Source: Bacteroidota bacterium (GTDB lineage: Bacteria > Bacteroidota > Bacteroidia > Chitinophagales > Chitinophagaceae). From it: a stretch of DNA of 33,786 nucleotides. Each line of letters starts with the position of its first letter. The stretch's first letter is position 1. Positions 1 through 9,429 of the stretch are shown piece after piece. The position numbers and the translations under genes were made by a program. The stretch covers positions 1 to 33,786 of the forward strand of contig JAFDXD010000043.1 in the NCBI GenBank assembly GCA_018268135.1, given 5' to 3'. The notes under the pieces are model-generated. The model worked only from the letters and a program-made list of their open reading frames with translations. It ran no database searches and was not told the origin of the DNA.

Positions 1-3000
1 GTTTTAAGGTCGTCAATGGTTTGATTATTTTTATCAATATCCGAAAATGCTTCTATCATCATTGCCTGGCTTTCAATGGGAGCCTGGTACCAGTAATAAC
101 CTCCATTGGTAAATTCTTTCCAATACATGCCCATCTCTTCTTTATATATGGCATTTTCTTTTAAAGATTTAATAATTGCCAAAGCTGTTTTAGCATCACC
201 CGACCTGTGTAATGCTAATGCAATCATAGCTTGCAGGTACTTGCTATTGCTGAGCCAATATTTTTGAGCCTGCTCACGGTAATAGTTATACGCAGTTTTG
301 ATATTGTTGTTAATGGGGGTTTCTGTAAAGAAGCCTCTCATGTACAAATATTGAATGGCATAATCAGATAAATTGTCCTGGCTCAACTTTATTTTATGCT
401 TTACTAAAAAGTCGTAGTCATTTTTTATACATTGATCAAGGTAGGGAAGAGCCTTGCTAATAATGGGTTTAAGTTGATTGTAATCATCGGTGCTAAGTGC
501 ATTTAATTTTTTTAAATGCCCAATTCCGGTAATAATGTATTGGGTGATATAGCGGTTATCCGGCCCGCCGCTAAACCATGTAAAGCCACCATTGCTACTT
601 TGCATTTCCTTAAGCTTTGCAATGGTTTTGTTTTTTTCTTTTGATAAGCGAACCATATCAAAAAGGAGGGCAATGTTTTTCTTTTGCTTTGCTTCATTTT
701 TTGCATCCAGCACCCATGGAGTTTCTTGCAACAATGCAGATTTTAATTCTTCATTTTTTTGAAGGTTGCTCATTAAAGCCGCTGTATCGAGGGTAGCCCA
801 TTTTTCAAAAATTGCTTTTAATGCAGGTGTACTATTGCTTACAAAAGAAGCAAGGCTATTGGCATAATACCTGTTGAAGCTCTGCTCTGCACACTCATAA
901 GGGTACTCCATTAAATAGGGTAAAGCTTGTACTGCATACCAGGCAGGATTGCTACTATACTCAACAGTAAGGGCGTGATTAGTGAGCGAGCCGCTATTGC
1001 CGCTGCTTAATAATTTACTAAATGTAAAATTTTTGCTATTGGTATTCCTCATATTTAGCGGAAGAGATTCTGTAACCAAAGTTCGATTGGTAAGCACAGG
1101 AAGGGCAGCTTCTTCTCCATCGCTAAAGGATGCATCTTTGCTTACCACTTTAATGCGGTAGGTGAGTGCGCTGTTAAAATTATAGGGAATGGTAATAGGA
1201 AAGTTTACAACAGTGCTTTGCCCCGCCGCTATTGTAACATATTGATTGGGAAAAATATTTTTAAACCAGCCATCTACAGGTTTTAATGTAGCGGCATCTA
1301 ATAGCTCTAACTGGGTAGCACCGGTTACTTCGCTGTCACTCAGGTTTACAATTTTTGCTGAAAATTCTATCATATCTCCCTCTCTTAAAAACCTGGGTGC
1401 AAAGGGCTGCACCATTAGTGGTTTTTGTGTTAGTACAGTTTTTTCTGCATAGCCTGTTTGTAATTCCCTTGTATGTGCCAGGGTCATTAATTTCCATTGA
1501 GTTAATGCTTCGGGTATGGTAAATGAAAAAGAAATATTGCCCTCAGCATCCGTTTTTAAATCGGGGAAAAAGAAAGCTGTTTCGTTGAAATTCTTTCTAA
1601 TCTGTATGGGAGAGTTTTGTGGTGCAGCAGTTTCCTGGCTGTCAAATGTAGCAGTGTCTGTTACGGCCACGCCTGCTACTTTTCCTTCTAAAGCTGATGA
1701 TACATTATTATCTTTCTTATCTAGCTCTTTAGATTTTGATGATACAGCACTTACTATTTTTTCTTCCAATGGTACAGCAGCGGCCATCATTGTATTCTCT
1801 TTGTACATTATTCCTCTTGGATAATAGTACCCTTCATTCCAGCCATTATTTAGCAATGCGTCATACGATTTTACAGGTACTGTAACGTAGTTATTTTTTA
1901 AATAATTTACATCAATCGAATTTTGCAAAGCAAAGGTATTTTTTGTCCAACTAACCGCAGCATTTAATGTGGGCCATAAACTTTGCAAATTGTACCAGCT
2001 ATGCGGTTTAAACTGATCGAGAGATGCATCATACATACTTACCAGGGCTTCTGCAGCTACTTTTTCTTTTTTTTCACCGCTAATTTTTACACTCCATTTT
2101 TCTTCGCTTCCGGGTAAAATTTTATCTCTAAATGTTTCAAAACTTATGTTTAAATCTTTATTGCTCCAGGGGATAGAAATATTTTTATTGCCACTATATA
2201 CCCGGTTGTGTTTTACAAATGCATAATCCAGGCTCATGCCTCCACGGTCTTCTTCGGTAATATTTATTTGCTTATGATAATTTGCATTTTGGGTTAATGT
2301 TGCATAATCAGTATTGATACTATAATCCATTTTAGACAAGTTGGTAATGAGCCAGATATTGTCAAAACCCGTAGCAATACTATAATCTACTCGTTGCCCC
2401 GGTAATGCAGTAGTGTTATTAATATCAACATAAATGGGCTCAGTATTTGCTGTTTTATTACCAGTAAGTTGTACATATTTTTCTGCTTTTACCTCTTCAC
2501 CATATTTGTCTTTTGTAGTTACGGTAATTTTATACCAGCCTGCATCTGCCTGCATTGAGCGTATTTTAAAATCTGCGTTTTCGGCAGTGGTATCTGTAGT
2601 AGTAATAATTGTTTTTGCCACCGGCCATTTGCTCATGTCATCTTCATCTGAATATGCATCATAAGGGAAACTGCTTGTGTATGCTGCTTTTGTCAATACA
2701 AACTGATCTGGCTTATCCCAATATCGCTCCCGGTATATTTGATTGGGTGATTGTAATTTTTGCATCATGAAGGTAACGGTAGCTTTTTCGAAAAGCCCGT
2801 TTATATTGTTGCTGCTTATCTTGATGTTTTTAATACTATCCGTTGGCATCATGTCTGCTGCCAGTACATTTAATTGTAAAGCCTGGTAAGATACTGCTAT
2901 GGAAGTATTGCCACTACGGGTTTCGCCATTCAGGTCTGTAATATCTGCACTTACTTCGTAATAAAAAACCGGCTGATTTTTTTTGTCGGCATTTTCATCA

Positions 3001-5354
3001 GGTATGGCTTTGAATTGGATGTAAAAATTGCCATTTGCATCCGTAGTAGTTTCTCCATTGGTTATTTCCATTTGCTCAGATTGGTAGGGTGGAAATATTC
3101 TACGGTAGCCATATCCAAACCAAATCGGATATCTTATTTTTCGTACAACCCTATACGTTACTTTAGCGCCATCAATATTGTTGCCGGCATAAGCTTTGGC
3201 ATTGCCGGTAACTTTTACACTGTCATTTACCCGGTAACTGCCTGCGGGCTTTTTGATTTCTACAAAAAAATTAGGCCTCTTATATTCTTCCATATTAAAA
3301 TTAGTTTCACTTTGTGAAACAGAATCCTGTATGCTGAATTGCCCGTTAAGACTATTTTCCGGCAGTTTAAAGCTGCCGTTAAATGAACCATATTCATTGG
3401 TAGTAAGCGGCATTGAGCCAACTTTTTGATGATTGGCATCATACAAAATTACCTTGGTTTTATAATTGGGAAGGATGGTACTTTTTCGGGTATAGGTATT
3501 GGTAGAAACTACAATGCCTTTAAAAAATACAGTTTGCCCCGGGCGGTAAATGCTTCGGTCAGTAAAAAAGAATGTGTTATCATCATAACTAATCTTTGTG
3601 CCGTCATAAGTATAACTGAAATTGTAATAATTATCCTGGGTAAACAATTCGTCATTATTATATTTTACCTGTAAAAAATTATCATAGCCATCATCTTTGG
3701 TTTTTGGTAATTTGATATACCCATTTTTGTCTGAGGTATAACTGGCAAGTTTTACTTCATCGTAACCTCCATTGTTATAATTGTATTTTCTTTTCCATAC
3801 CTGCACTGCAGCACGGGCAAGCGGTTGCCCACTATTACGGTTCAATATATACAGCTCATCTTTATTATTATTGATGTAGCTAATATTACTTACATAAGTC
3901 AATTGTCTTGCCAGTATATTGTTGTTAATGCTAAAATCGGGGGCATAGCTTGCTAAAATATAATAAGTACCAATGGGGAGCGCATCTATCTTTATTTCGG
4001 CACTGTGGTTTTGATAATCGAGTGGGTCGGGCAAAGAGATACTCCAACTTTTAATGGCTTTTAAATTAGCCATAGCAGGCCATACTTTATTATATCCTCC
4101 TTTTTCTATTTGTTTTATTTCGTCCCTGCTGGTTTTAATAATTCTTACATACAAAGTTTTTACATTTTTATATTTAACCAGCATTCTAAATGGCTCATCA
4201 GGTACATTTACTTTTTCTGTAGTTAGAGATAATATGGGCTTTTTAATGGTTTGTAATAAATTTTGTGCATTTAGTGCGCCTATGGAAGCAGGGAATTTAT
4301 CAATAGCTTCCTGGCAAAATTCAGCGGCCTTTTTTATATCAAATTGTGTAGATGGCATGGTAGCCGCATTGAATTTTTGCCCTTTTGCATAATACAAGTT
4401 GGCTAAAGAGCAAGTAGCTTGTGTGCTGATAGGATTGTTGCTGTAATCTTTTTCAAAATGTAAAAGGGCATTTTCGTATAATTTTTCTTTGTTGGAAATT
4501 ACGGCATTGTTGTATGCAAAACTAAGCCTGGCAAGGTCTGCGTCAAGCAGGGCATCCTGGTTTTTATCGGCTATATGAAATTTTAAAATATCCTGTAATA
4601 ATAAGATTGCATTGTAATACAATGAGGCGGTATCTCTGGTAGTAAAATTATAGTCAACAAATTCATGTACCGGGGCAAATATTTTTTCATCATTCAATAT
4701 AAATTTATATGCCGGACTGGTTACATCGTTTTCTGTGCTTACAAAATAATCTAAAGCTCTAAATGCTAAAAAATCATAGAGGGTAGGGCGAAGTAAAGCG
4801 GTATTTTGTCCTTTGGTAAGAATATCTTTAAAACCATCTACCGGAGTACTTTTTAGCAGGTTTGTATTTTGTAAAGAGGCTTTGTATTGTTTTGCAATTG
4901 TTGTATTTAATTTGGCAATACTCCAGGTAGAGATGTCATTGCTTTTTTCTTCAAATAATTCTGTACGTCCGTAAAATTTATAGCGGTTATTATTTCTATA
5001 ATTCAAAAACAATTCGGCCTGCATACTTTGTAAAATGTTTTTTGCAGGAGCGCTTGCTTTTTCAATAAGGGTATCTAAATAAAAAATATTGTTTTCTTTG
5101 TTTTCTTCTTCTACCATATTCCGATATTTCATTTGGTACATGGCGGCTTTAATTTGCTGGCTGTTATTATTATCTTTAATGGCAGAAGTAAATATTTTCT
5201 TTACCTGTTGCCAGGCGCTTTGAGTTAGCCCTTTTTTATCAAAGCCATCTACTTTATCCCAATCGGCTTTGTAATCATTATTTTTTTGTGCACTCACAGT
5301 GATACTATTTATAATTAACAATATTAAAAACGTTCCTATTCTTTTAAATTTCAT
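1..5354 (-). CDS. Alpha-2-macroglobulin family protein (3' end outside window)
   Basis: An uninterrupted minus-strand frame runs from an ATG at 5354 to the window edge, about 1784 codons with no stop, so the C-terminus is missing. Residues 1-22 form a Sec signal peptide ending VSA-Q; there is no lipobox, so a soluble periplasmic or secreted protein is expected rather than a lipoprotein. The middle holds macroglobulin-like beta domains (for example the stretch around FFTDRSIYRPGQTVFFKG, typical of MG2). An A2M domain follows (NETAFFFPDLKTDAEG), then the thioester motif CAEQ at residues 1488-1491 (bases 882-893), then the alpha-helical thioester-domain repeats. In this family the Cys-Gln thioester traps attacking proteases covalently. 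Just before the A2M domain, residues 1220-1232 read ALEGKVAGVAVT, resembling the start of a TonB-receptor plug. No penicillin-binding protein gene, a common partner, is visible. Family assignment is secure; the ligand is unknown. Confidence 0.93.
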   Translation of the reverse strand, partial: MKFKRIGTFLILLIINSITVSAQKNNDYKADWDKVDGFDKKGLTQSAWQQVKKIFTSAIKDNNNSQQIKAAMYQMKYRNMVEEENKENNIFYLDTLIEKASAPAKNILQSMQAELFLNYRNNNRYKFYGRTELFEEKSNDISTWSIAKLNTTIAKQYKASLQNTNLLKSTPVDGFKDILTKGQNTALLRPTLYDFLAFRALDYFVSTENDVTSPAYKFILNDEKIFAPVHEFVDYNFTTRDTASLYYNAILLLQDILKFHIADKNQDALLDADLARLSFAYNNAVISNKEKLYENALLHFEKDYSNNPISTQATCSLANLYYAKGQKFNAATMPSTQFDIKKAAEFCQEAIDKFPASIGALNAQNLLQTIKKPILSLTTEKVNVPDEPFRMLVKYKNVKTLYVRIIKTSRDEIKQIEKGGYNKVWPAMANLKAIKSWSISLPDPLDYQNHSAEIKIDALPIGTYYILASYAPDFSINNNILARQLTYVSNISYINNNKDELYILNRNSGQPLARAAVQVWKRKYNYNNGGYDEVKLASYTSDKNGYIKLPKTKDDGYDNFLQVKYNNDELFTQDNYYNFSYTYDGTKISYDDNTFFFTDRSIYRPGQTVFFKGIVVSTNTYTRKSTILPNYKTKVILYDANHQKVGSMPLTTNEYGSFNGSFKLPENSLNGQFSIQDSVSQSETNFNMEEYKRPNFFVEIKKPAGSYRVNDSVKVTGNAKAYAGNNIDGAKVTYRVVRKIRYPIWFGYGYRRIFPPYQSEQMEITNGETTTDANGNFYIQFKAIPDENADKKNQPVFYYEVSADITDLNGETRSGNTSIAVSYQALQLNVLAADMMPTDSIKNIKISSNNINGLFEKATVTFMMQKLQSPNQIYRERYWDKPDQFVLTKAAYTSSFPYDAYSDEDDMSKWPVAKTIITTTDTTAENADFKIRSMQADAGWYKITVTTKDKYGEEVKAEKYVQLTGNKTANTEPIYVDINNTTALPGQRVDYSIATGFDNIWLITNLSKMDYSINTDYATLTQNANYHKQINITEEDRGGMSLDYAFVKHNRVYSGNKNISIPWSNKDLNISFETFRDKILPGSEEKWSVKISGEKKEKVAAEALVSMYDASLDQFKPHSWYNLQSLWPTLNAAVSWTKNTFALQNSIDVNYLKNNYVTVPVKSYDALLNNGWNEGYYYPRGIMYKENTMMAAAVPLEEKIVSAVSSKSKELDKKDNNVSSALEGKVAGVAVTDTATFDSQETAAPQNSPIQIRKNFNETAFFFPDLKTDAEGNISFSFTIPEALTQWKLMTLAHTRELQTGYAEKTVLTQKPLMVQPFAPRFLREGDMIEFSAKIVNLSDSEVTGATQLELLDAATLKPVDGWFKNIFPNQYVTIAAGQSTVVNFPITIPYNFNSALTYRIKVVSKDASFSDGEEAALPVLTNRTLVTESLPLNMRNTNSKNFTFSKLLSSGNSGSLTNHALTVEYSSNPAWYAVQALPYLMEYPYECAEQSFNRYYANSLASFVSNSTPALKAIFEKWATLDTAALMSNLQKNEELKSALLQETPWVLDAKNEAKQKKNIALLFDMVRLSKEKNKTIAKLKEMQSSNGGFTWFSGGPDNRYITQYIITGIGHLKKLNALSTDDYNQLKPIISKALPYLDQCIKNDYDFLVKHKIKLSQDNLSDYAIQYLYMRGFFTETPINNNIKTAYNYYREQAQKYWLSNSKYLQAMIALALHRSGDAKTALAIIKSLKENAIYKEEMGMYWKEFTNGGYYWYQAPIESQAMMIEAFSDIDKNNQTIDDLK

Positions 5355-5573
5355 AATGTATAATTTAGGTATGTACAAGTTACAATTTCATTTATATTTT
5401 ATTGATGAATTTTTATTATGCAATCATTATGCCTATGATGATGGTTTGTTCTGTTTTACATAAATCCGTAGCTATTATTTCTTTAACTTTTTATTATCGG
5501 TATCATTTTATACCTGTTGCTAATAATGTCATCAAATAGTAAACAATTTTTATCAACTTTAAAACGTAAAGAC

Positions 5574-6335
5574 ATGAAAAAATTTTTTACACTTTCAGTA
5601 ATGCTATTGTTTACCGGATTGCTTTTTGCGGAAAGGCCTTCCGCCAAACTTACCATCAGTAATAATAGTAAATCGAGGGTTACAGTATCTGTAGACGGGC
5701 AAAATTATATTGCAGAACGTGGTGCTCAAAACGGGATAGATATTTTTATCAGCGACCTGCGGGCTGGATATCACTCAGTAAAAATATACCAGCAGGATAA
5801 TTGGGGCGGCTGGTGGGGAGACCGTAATATGAATAAGATGATTTATAATGAAAATTTGCTGCTTAAGCCTCAATGCCGCACAGATATTATCATTGGAAAG
5901 CACAATAAGGTGAGTATTAATGAGCAACTTACTGGCTGGGGCAATGGCAATAATGATGGTAATTGGGATAAAGATGACAACCGGGGAGGCTGGCATCATA
6001 ATGGACAATGGAATAATGGAAGTAGGGACAACAATTATCGTCAGCCAATGGATGGGCGCAGTTTTGACCAGTTAAAATATTTGATAAACCGCACCTACAG
6101 CGATAACGATAAATTGAATGTAGCCAAACAAGCCATTTCATTAAATTATTTTAATGCCTGGCAGATAAAAGAAATGATGCAGCTTTTAAATTTTGAAGGC
6201 AATAAACTTGACCTGGCAAAATACGGGTATGCCTACACGTTAGATAGGCAAAATTATTACCAGGTAAATGATGCATTGGGTTACAATAGCAGCAGGGTTG
6301 AGCTGGCAAGATTTATACAGCAGCAGCAAAGATAG
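5574..6335 (+). CDS. Secreted DUF4476 domain protein
   Basis: The protein has 253 residues. I chose the ATG at 5574 rather than the in-frame ATG at 5517 because it starts directly with a signal peptide (MKKFFTLSVMLLFTGLLFA, cleavage near residue 19). Residues about 22-115 form a beta-rich PEGA-like segment (KLTISNNSKSRVTVSVDGQ). Residues 120-158 are a Gly/Asn/Asp/Trp-rich linker. Residues 161-250 match DUF4476, a helical domain of unknown function common in Bacteroidota, with the recurrent pattern of a Phe/Leu repeat after DGRSFDQLKYLINRTYSD. It is transcribed divergently from the alpha-2-macroglobulin gene and closes with a strong hairpin terminator. A second DUF4476 protein lies at 30504. 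Molecular role unknown; probably periplasmic or outer surface. Confidence 0.88.
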   Translation: MKKFFTLSVMLLFTGLLFAERPSAKLTISNNSKSRVTVSVDGQNYIAERGAQNGIDIFISDLRAGYHSVKIYQQDNWGGWWGDRNMNKMIYNENLLLKPQCRTDIIIGKHNKVSINEQLTGWGNGNNDGNWDKDDNRGGWHHNGQWNNGSRDNNYRQPMDGRSFDQLKYLINRTYSDNDKLNVAKQAISLNYFNAWQIKEMMQLLNFEGNKLDLAKYGYAYTLDRQNYYQVNDALGYNSSRVELARFIQQQQR

Positions 6336-6356
6336 TTTTCTTAGTGGCTATACTTT

Positions 6357-6390
6357 AAAAAAGGGTTCAGGCGTGGGCTTGGCCCTTTTT
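6357..6390 (+). terminator. Intrinsic terminator after DUF4476 gene
   Basis: AAAAAGGG at 6358-6365 pairs with CCCTTTTT at 6383-6390 around a loop containing GGCGTGGGC. It lies 22 bases after the stop codon at 6335 and has a T-run on the plus strand. Confidence 0.75.
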
Positions 6391-6404
6391 GTATTTAAAA
6401 TAAA

Positions 6405-6434
6405 ATTGCCCTGCCGTATAAAAGGCAGGGCAAT
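6405..6434 (-). terminator. Intrinsic terminator of sucD
   Basis: A perfect 11-base-pair stem, ATTGCCCTGCC (6405-6415) with GGCAGGGCAAT (6424-6434), has an 8-base loop. On the minus strand it is followed by a T-rich tract. It sits 22 bases beyond the sucD stop. Confidence 0.82.
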
Positions 6435-6456
6435 GCTGTATAATAAATTACACAAA

Positions 6457-7332
6457 TTATTTTTTCATTACTTCTGCAATGGTTTTACCAATGTCTGCTG
6501 GGCTTGCTACTACATGAATGCCGCAAGCAGCCATTATTTTCATTTTGGCAGCAGCCGTATCATCTGCTCCGCCTACAATGGCGCCTGCATGGCCCATGCG
6601 CCTGCCCGGAGGGGCTGTTTGACCGGCAATAAAACCAACTACCGGTTTTTTGTTTTGAGTGCTTTTAATATATTCTGCTGCTTCAGCCTCCATACCACCG
6701 CCTATTTCACCAATCATTACGATGGCATCTGTATCAGCATCATTCATAAATAATTCTACAGCCTGCTTAGTAGTAGTACCAATTATTGGGTCGCCTCCAA
6801 TGCCGATGGCAGTAGAAATGCCCAACCCGGCCTTGGCCACCTGGTCGGCAGCTTCGTAAGTAAGGGTGCCCGATTTTGATACTATACCTATGCGTCCTTT
6901 TTTAAAGATAAAGCCCGGCATGATACCAACTTTACACTCTTCGGCAGTAATTACCCCGGGGCAGTTTGGCCCTATTAGCCTGGTATCAGTACCTTTTAAA
7001 TAATTTTTTACTTTTACCATATCCTGTACCGGTATGCCTTCTGTAATGCAAACTACCAATGCAATGCCTGCCTCTGCAGCTTCCATTATTGCATCAGCAG
7101 CAAATGCTGGTGGTACAAATATGATACTCACATTTGCCCCGGTAGATTTTACGGCATCATCTACTGTATTAAAAACAGGTTTATCAAGATGAGTTGTGCC
7201 TCCCTTACCGGGTGTAACTCCGCCCACTACCTGTGTGCCATATTCAAGCATTTGCGTAGCATGAAATGTACCTTCTGTACCGGTAAAACCCTGTACAATT
7301 ATTTTAGAATTTTTATTGACTAAAACTGCCAT
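6457..7332 (-). CDS. sucD: Succinate-CoA ligase [ADP/GDP-forming] subunit alpha
   Basis: The protein has 291 residues, the usual length for SucD. With the beta subunit SucC it interconverts succinyl-CoA and succinate with substrate-level phosphorylation in the TCA cycle. The N-terminal CoA-binding Rossmann domain begins [18 protein letters not shown]. The phosphorylated active-site histidine is H248 in [13 protein letters not shown]. CoA/ligase signatures GPNCPGVI and SKSGTLTYE are intact. The start at 7332 was chosen over the upstream in-frame ATG at 7377 because homologues begin here and the longer form would overlap its own promoter. sucC is not adjacent, so the gene is monocistronic, with promoter at 7364-7371 and a terminator behind it. 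Confidence 0.97.
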   Translation of the reverse strand: MAVLVNKNSKIIVQGFTGTEGTFHATQMLEYGTQVVGGVTPGKGGTTHLDKPVFNTVDDAVKSTGANVSIIFVPPAFAADAIMEAAEAGIALVVCITEGIPVQDMVKVKNYLKGTDTRLIGPNCPGVITAEECKVGIMPGFIFKKGRIGIVSKSGTLTYEAADQVAKAGLGISTAIGIGGDPIIGTTTKQAVELFMNDADTDAIVMIGEIGGGMEAEAAEYIKSTQNKKPVVGFIAGQTAPPGRRMGHAGAIVGGADDTAAAKMKIMAACGIHVVASPADIGKTIAEVMKK

Positions 7333-7363
7333 AATGAAATAGATATTAAAAATAAATGTGGCG

Positions 7364-7371
7364 CAAAGATA
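7364..7371 (-). promoter_or_regulatory. Bacteroidota -7 box of sucD
   Basis: TATCTTTG on the minus strand fits the Bacteroidota -7 consensus TAnnTTTG and lies 31 bases upstream of the sucD ATG. I see no clear TTG at the -33 position. Confidence 0.55.
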
Positions 7372-7377
7372 ACACAC

Positions 7378-7844
7378 TTAGTTAATTGATGAAAGAAGAA
7401 AATTTACAAATGCCTGAAGAAAGAAAACCCCTGTAAATCCTGTAACAGATATACAGAGGCCGTGTATTTAAAAATGAACCCCCTTAATAATTATTTTAAA
7501 AAATGAGGACTATGATAGAAATACTGCCCTGATTTTAGATTTTATAACCTTTAAAAACCTTTGTAAACCTATTAAAATTTTAAAACTATTTTGATAGGGA
7601 ATAGATAAACACTGCTCAAAAATAGATGAGGCGATACAATGGGTAGATATAGAACTTTGCTACCGGGTACTTGCCTGCTACGGGATGCAGGTTGCCTGTA
7701 AATCTACTGCCTGATGGTAAGCTGTGATAAGGCCCGGCGCTATGGAAAGGTGAATGCTTATTTATTTTTATAAAACAAATAATACCCGGTAACTTAGTAA
7801 CTTACAAATATAAATGCCGATTGCAAGTATGTCGTTGATACTTT
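7378..7844. other. Intergenic stretch without recognised gene
   Basis: There is no ORF with coding character on either strand. It contains an A/T-rich part with three related tracts around 7550-7580 (CCTTTAAAAA, CCTTTGTAAA, CCTATTAAAA) and a more GC-rich part from 7650 with a small hairpin (CCTGC/GCAGG near 7674-7691). The change in composition at about 7620 suggests that the right half is transcribed or structured, possibly leading into the RNA-like element at 7845. Confidence 0.4.
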
Positions 7845-7926
7845 AGCCCCGATAGAAACGGAAAGCCCGGTGAGGATTAGTGCCGGGCCTGGCGCCGGAC
7901 TTGGAGTGAATAGCGGGACTAACGCT
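7845..7926 (+). ncRNA. Candidate structured RNA or leader element
   Basis: Two nested stems are visible. The outer one pairs AGCCCCG (7845-7851) with CGGGACT (7914-7920), with one C-A mismatch. The inner one pairs AAGCCCGG (7863-7870) with CCGGACTT (7895-7902), also with one C-A mismatch. Between them lies a purine-rich internal loop (GATAGAAACGG against GGAGTGAATAGC), and the apex is GC-rich (GCCGGGCCTGGC). The trailing AACGCT can extend the closure. It ends 53 bases before the MBL gene start, so it could be that gene's 5' leader or an independent small RNA. The layout recalls recurrent intergenic elements I remember from Bacteroidota genomes, but I cannot assign a named RNA family. Confidence 0.45.
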
Positions 7927-7978
7927 TATGGATAGATGCAGTTTGGCTTCTTATTTTTTTAGAACTAAAAATTTTATT

Positions 7979-9382
7979 ATGAAAATTGCATTTCATGGAG
8001 CGGCCCGTACGGTAACCGGCTCTAAGCACCTAGTAACCCTAAGCAATGGCAAAAAATTATTACTCGATTGTGGCATGTATCAGGGGCTGGGCGATCAAAC
8101 CATGCCGCTCAACAATGACTTTGGATTTGAGCCTTCAGAAATTGATTACATGATTTTATCTCACGCACACATTGACCACTGCGGCCTGATTCCTAAGCTG
8201 GTAAAAGAAGGGTACAAAGGAAAAATTTATGCAACGCCTGCTACTAAAGACCTTGCTGCAGTGCTAATGGAAGACTCTGCAGGCATACAGGAAAATGATG
8301 TAAAGTTTGAAAATAAGCGAAGGGCATTGCAGGGGCAACCTTATCTGGAGCCTTTGTACACTACAGAAGATGCATTGAAAGCAGTAGATAATTTTGTGCT
8401 GGCAGATTATGAGCAATGGAATACCATAGAGCCGGGCCTTGAGTTTTGCTACAGCGATGCAGGCCACATTATTGGAAGCACTTGTGTGCATTTGCGTATT
8501 ACGGATAATGGAAAGCAAACCCGTATTACCTTTAGCGGCGATGTAGGAAGATACAGGGATATTATTTTACGCTCTCCATCTACATTTTCGCAGGCAGATT
8601 ATATCATCATAGAATCTACCTACGGCAATAGCCTGCATGATGAAGAAAATACAACACCTGATGCACTTTGGCAGTGGATAAACCATACCTGTATGGAGAA
8701 AAAAGGTAAATTAATTTTACCGGCATTTAGTGTAGGGCGTACGCAGGAATTGTTGTACACTTTAAATCAATTAGAGTTGGAAAACAGGCTTCCGCCAGTG
8801 GAATATTTTGTGGATAGTCCTTTAAGTTTAAAAGCTACTGAAATTGTAAAAAGTTATCCGCAATATTTTAATAGCCGCATACAGGAAATTATTAAAAAAG
8901 ACAACGATCCTTTTAGTTTTAAGGGATTGAAATTTATAAAAACAGTTGACGAAAGTAAAATGCTGAATTATTATAAAGGCCCCTGTGTAATAATATCTGC
9001 AAGCGGTATGGCGGAGGCCGGGCGTGTAAAGCATCATATAAGTAATAATATAGAAAACAGCCGAAACAGTATAGTGCTTACCGGCTACTGTGAGCCCAAC
9101 TCTTTAGGAGGCAGGCTTAAGCTTCATCCTAAGGAAGTTGGAATATTTGGCCAGGTACATGAAGTAAATGCCGAAATAGGCGAACTGCGAAGCATGAGCG
9201 CTCATGGCGATTACAATGATTTATTGCAATACCTGGGATGCCAGGATCCCCGGCAGGTGAAAAAATTATTTTTAGTACATGGCGAGTATAATGTGCAGCA
9301 GGATTTTAGAGACATGCTAATTAAAAAAGGATTTACCGATGTGGAAATACCTGCAAGGCATACTGAAATAGGATTGGGATAA
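7979..9382 (+). CDS. MBL-fold/beta-CASP metallo-hydrolase (CPSF73-like ribonuclease family)
   Basis: The protein has 467 residues. The zinc-binding motif HAHIDH is at residues 62-67, preceded by the family start KIAFHGAARTVTGSKHL. Further ligands and beta-CASP motifs follow: SDAGHIIGST, TFSGDVG, ESTYGN, LPAFSVGRTQEL, SASGMAEAGRVKHH, and near the end SAHGDYNDLL and VHGEY. This is the complete MBL, beta-CASP and RMMBL order seen in RNA-processing nucleases of the CPSF73/YSH1 group. Bacterial members are annotated as exonucleases of the beta-lactamase fold; substrate not known here. I chose the ATG at 7979 because the 17-residue upstream extension from 7928 is not conserved-looking. The mgtC-like gene follows after 47 bases and may be co-transcribed. 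Confidence 0.92.
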   Translation: MKIAFHGAARTVTGSKHLVTLSNGKKLLLDCGMYQGLGDQTMPLNNDFGFEPSEIDYMILSHAHIDHCGLIPKLVKEGYKGKIYATPATKDLAAVLMEDSAGIQENDVKFENKRRALQGQPYLEPLYTTEDALKAVDNFVLADYEQWNTIEPGLEFCYSDAGHIIGSTCVHLRITDNGKQTRITFSGDVGRYRDIILRSPSTFSQADYIIIESTYGNSLHDEENTTPDALWQWINHTCMEKKGKLILPAFSVGRTQELLYTLNQLELENRLPPVEYFVDSPLSLKATEIVKSYPQYFNSRIQEIIKKDNDPFSFKGLKFIKTVDESKMLNYYKGPCVIISASGMAEAGRVKHHISNNIENSRNSIVLTGYCEPNSLGGRLKLHPKEVGIFGQVHEVNAEIGELRSMSAHGDYNDLLQYLGCQDPRQVKKLFLVHGEYNVQQDFRDMLIKKGFTDVEIPARHTEIGLG

Positions 9383-9429
9383 TTGCTAAAATATATTTTT
9401 AAAAAAATTGCTGTAATAAATATTTTACA

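Noticed and set aside
6268-6753. 161-codon plus-strand frame
   Set aside because: It overlaps the end of the DUF4476 gene, both terminators and the antisense of sucD; its protein is low in recognisable features. It is a shadow frame.
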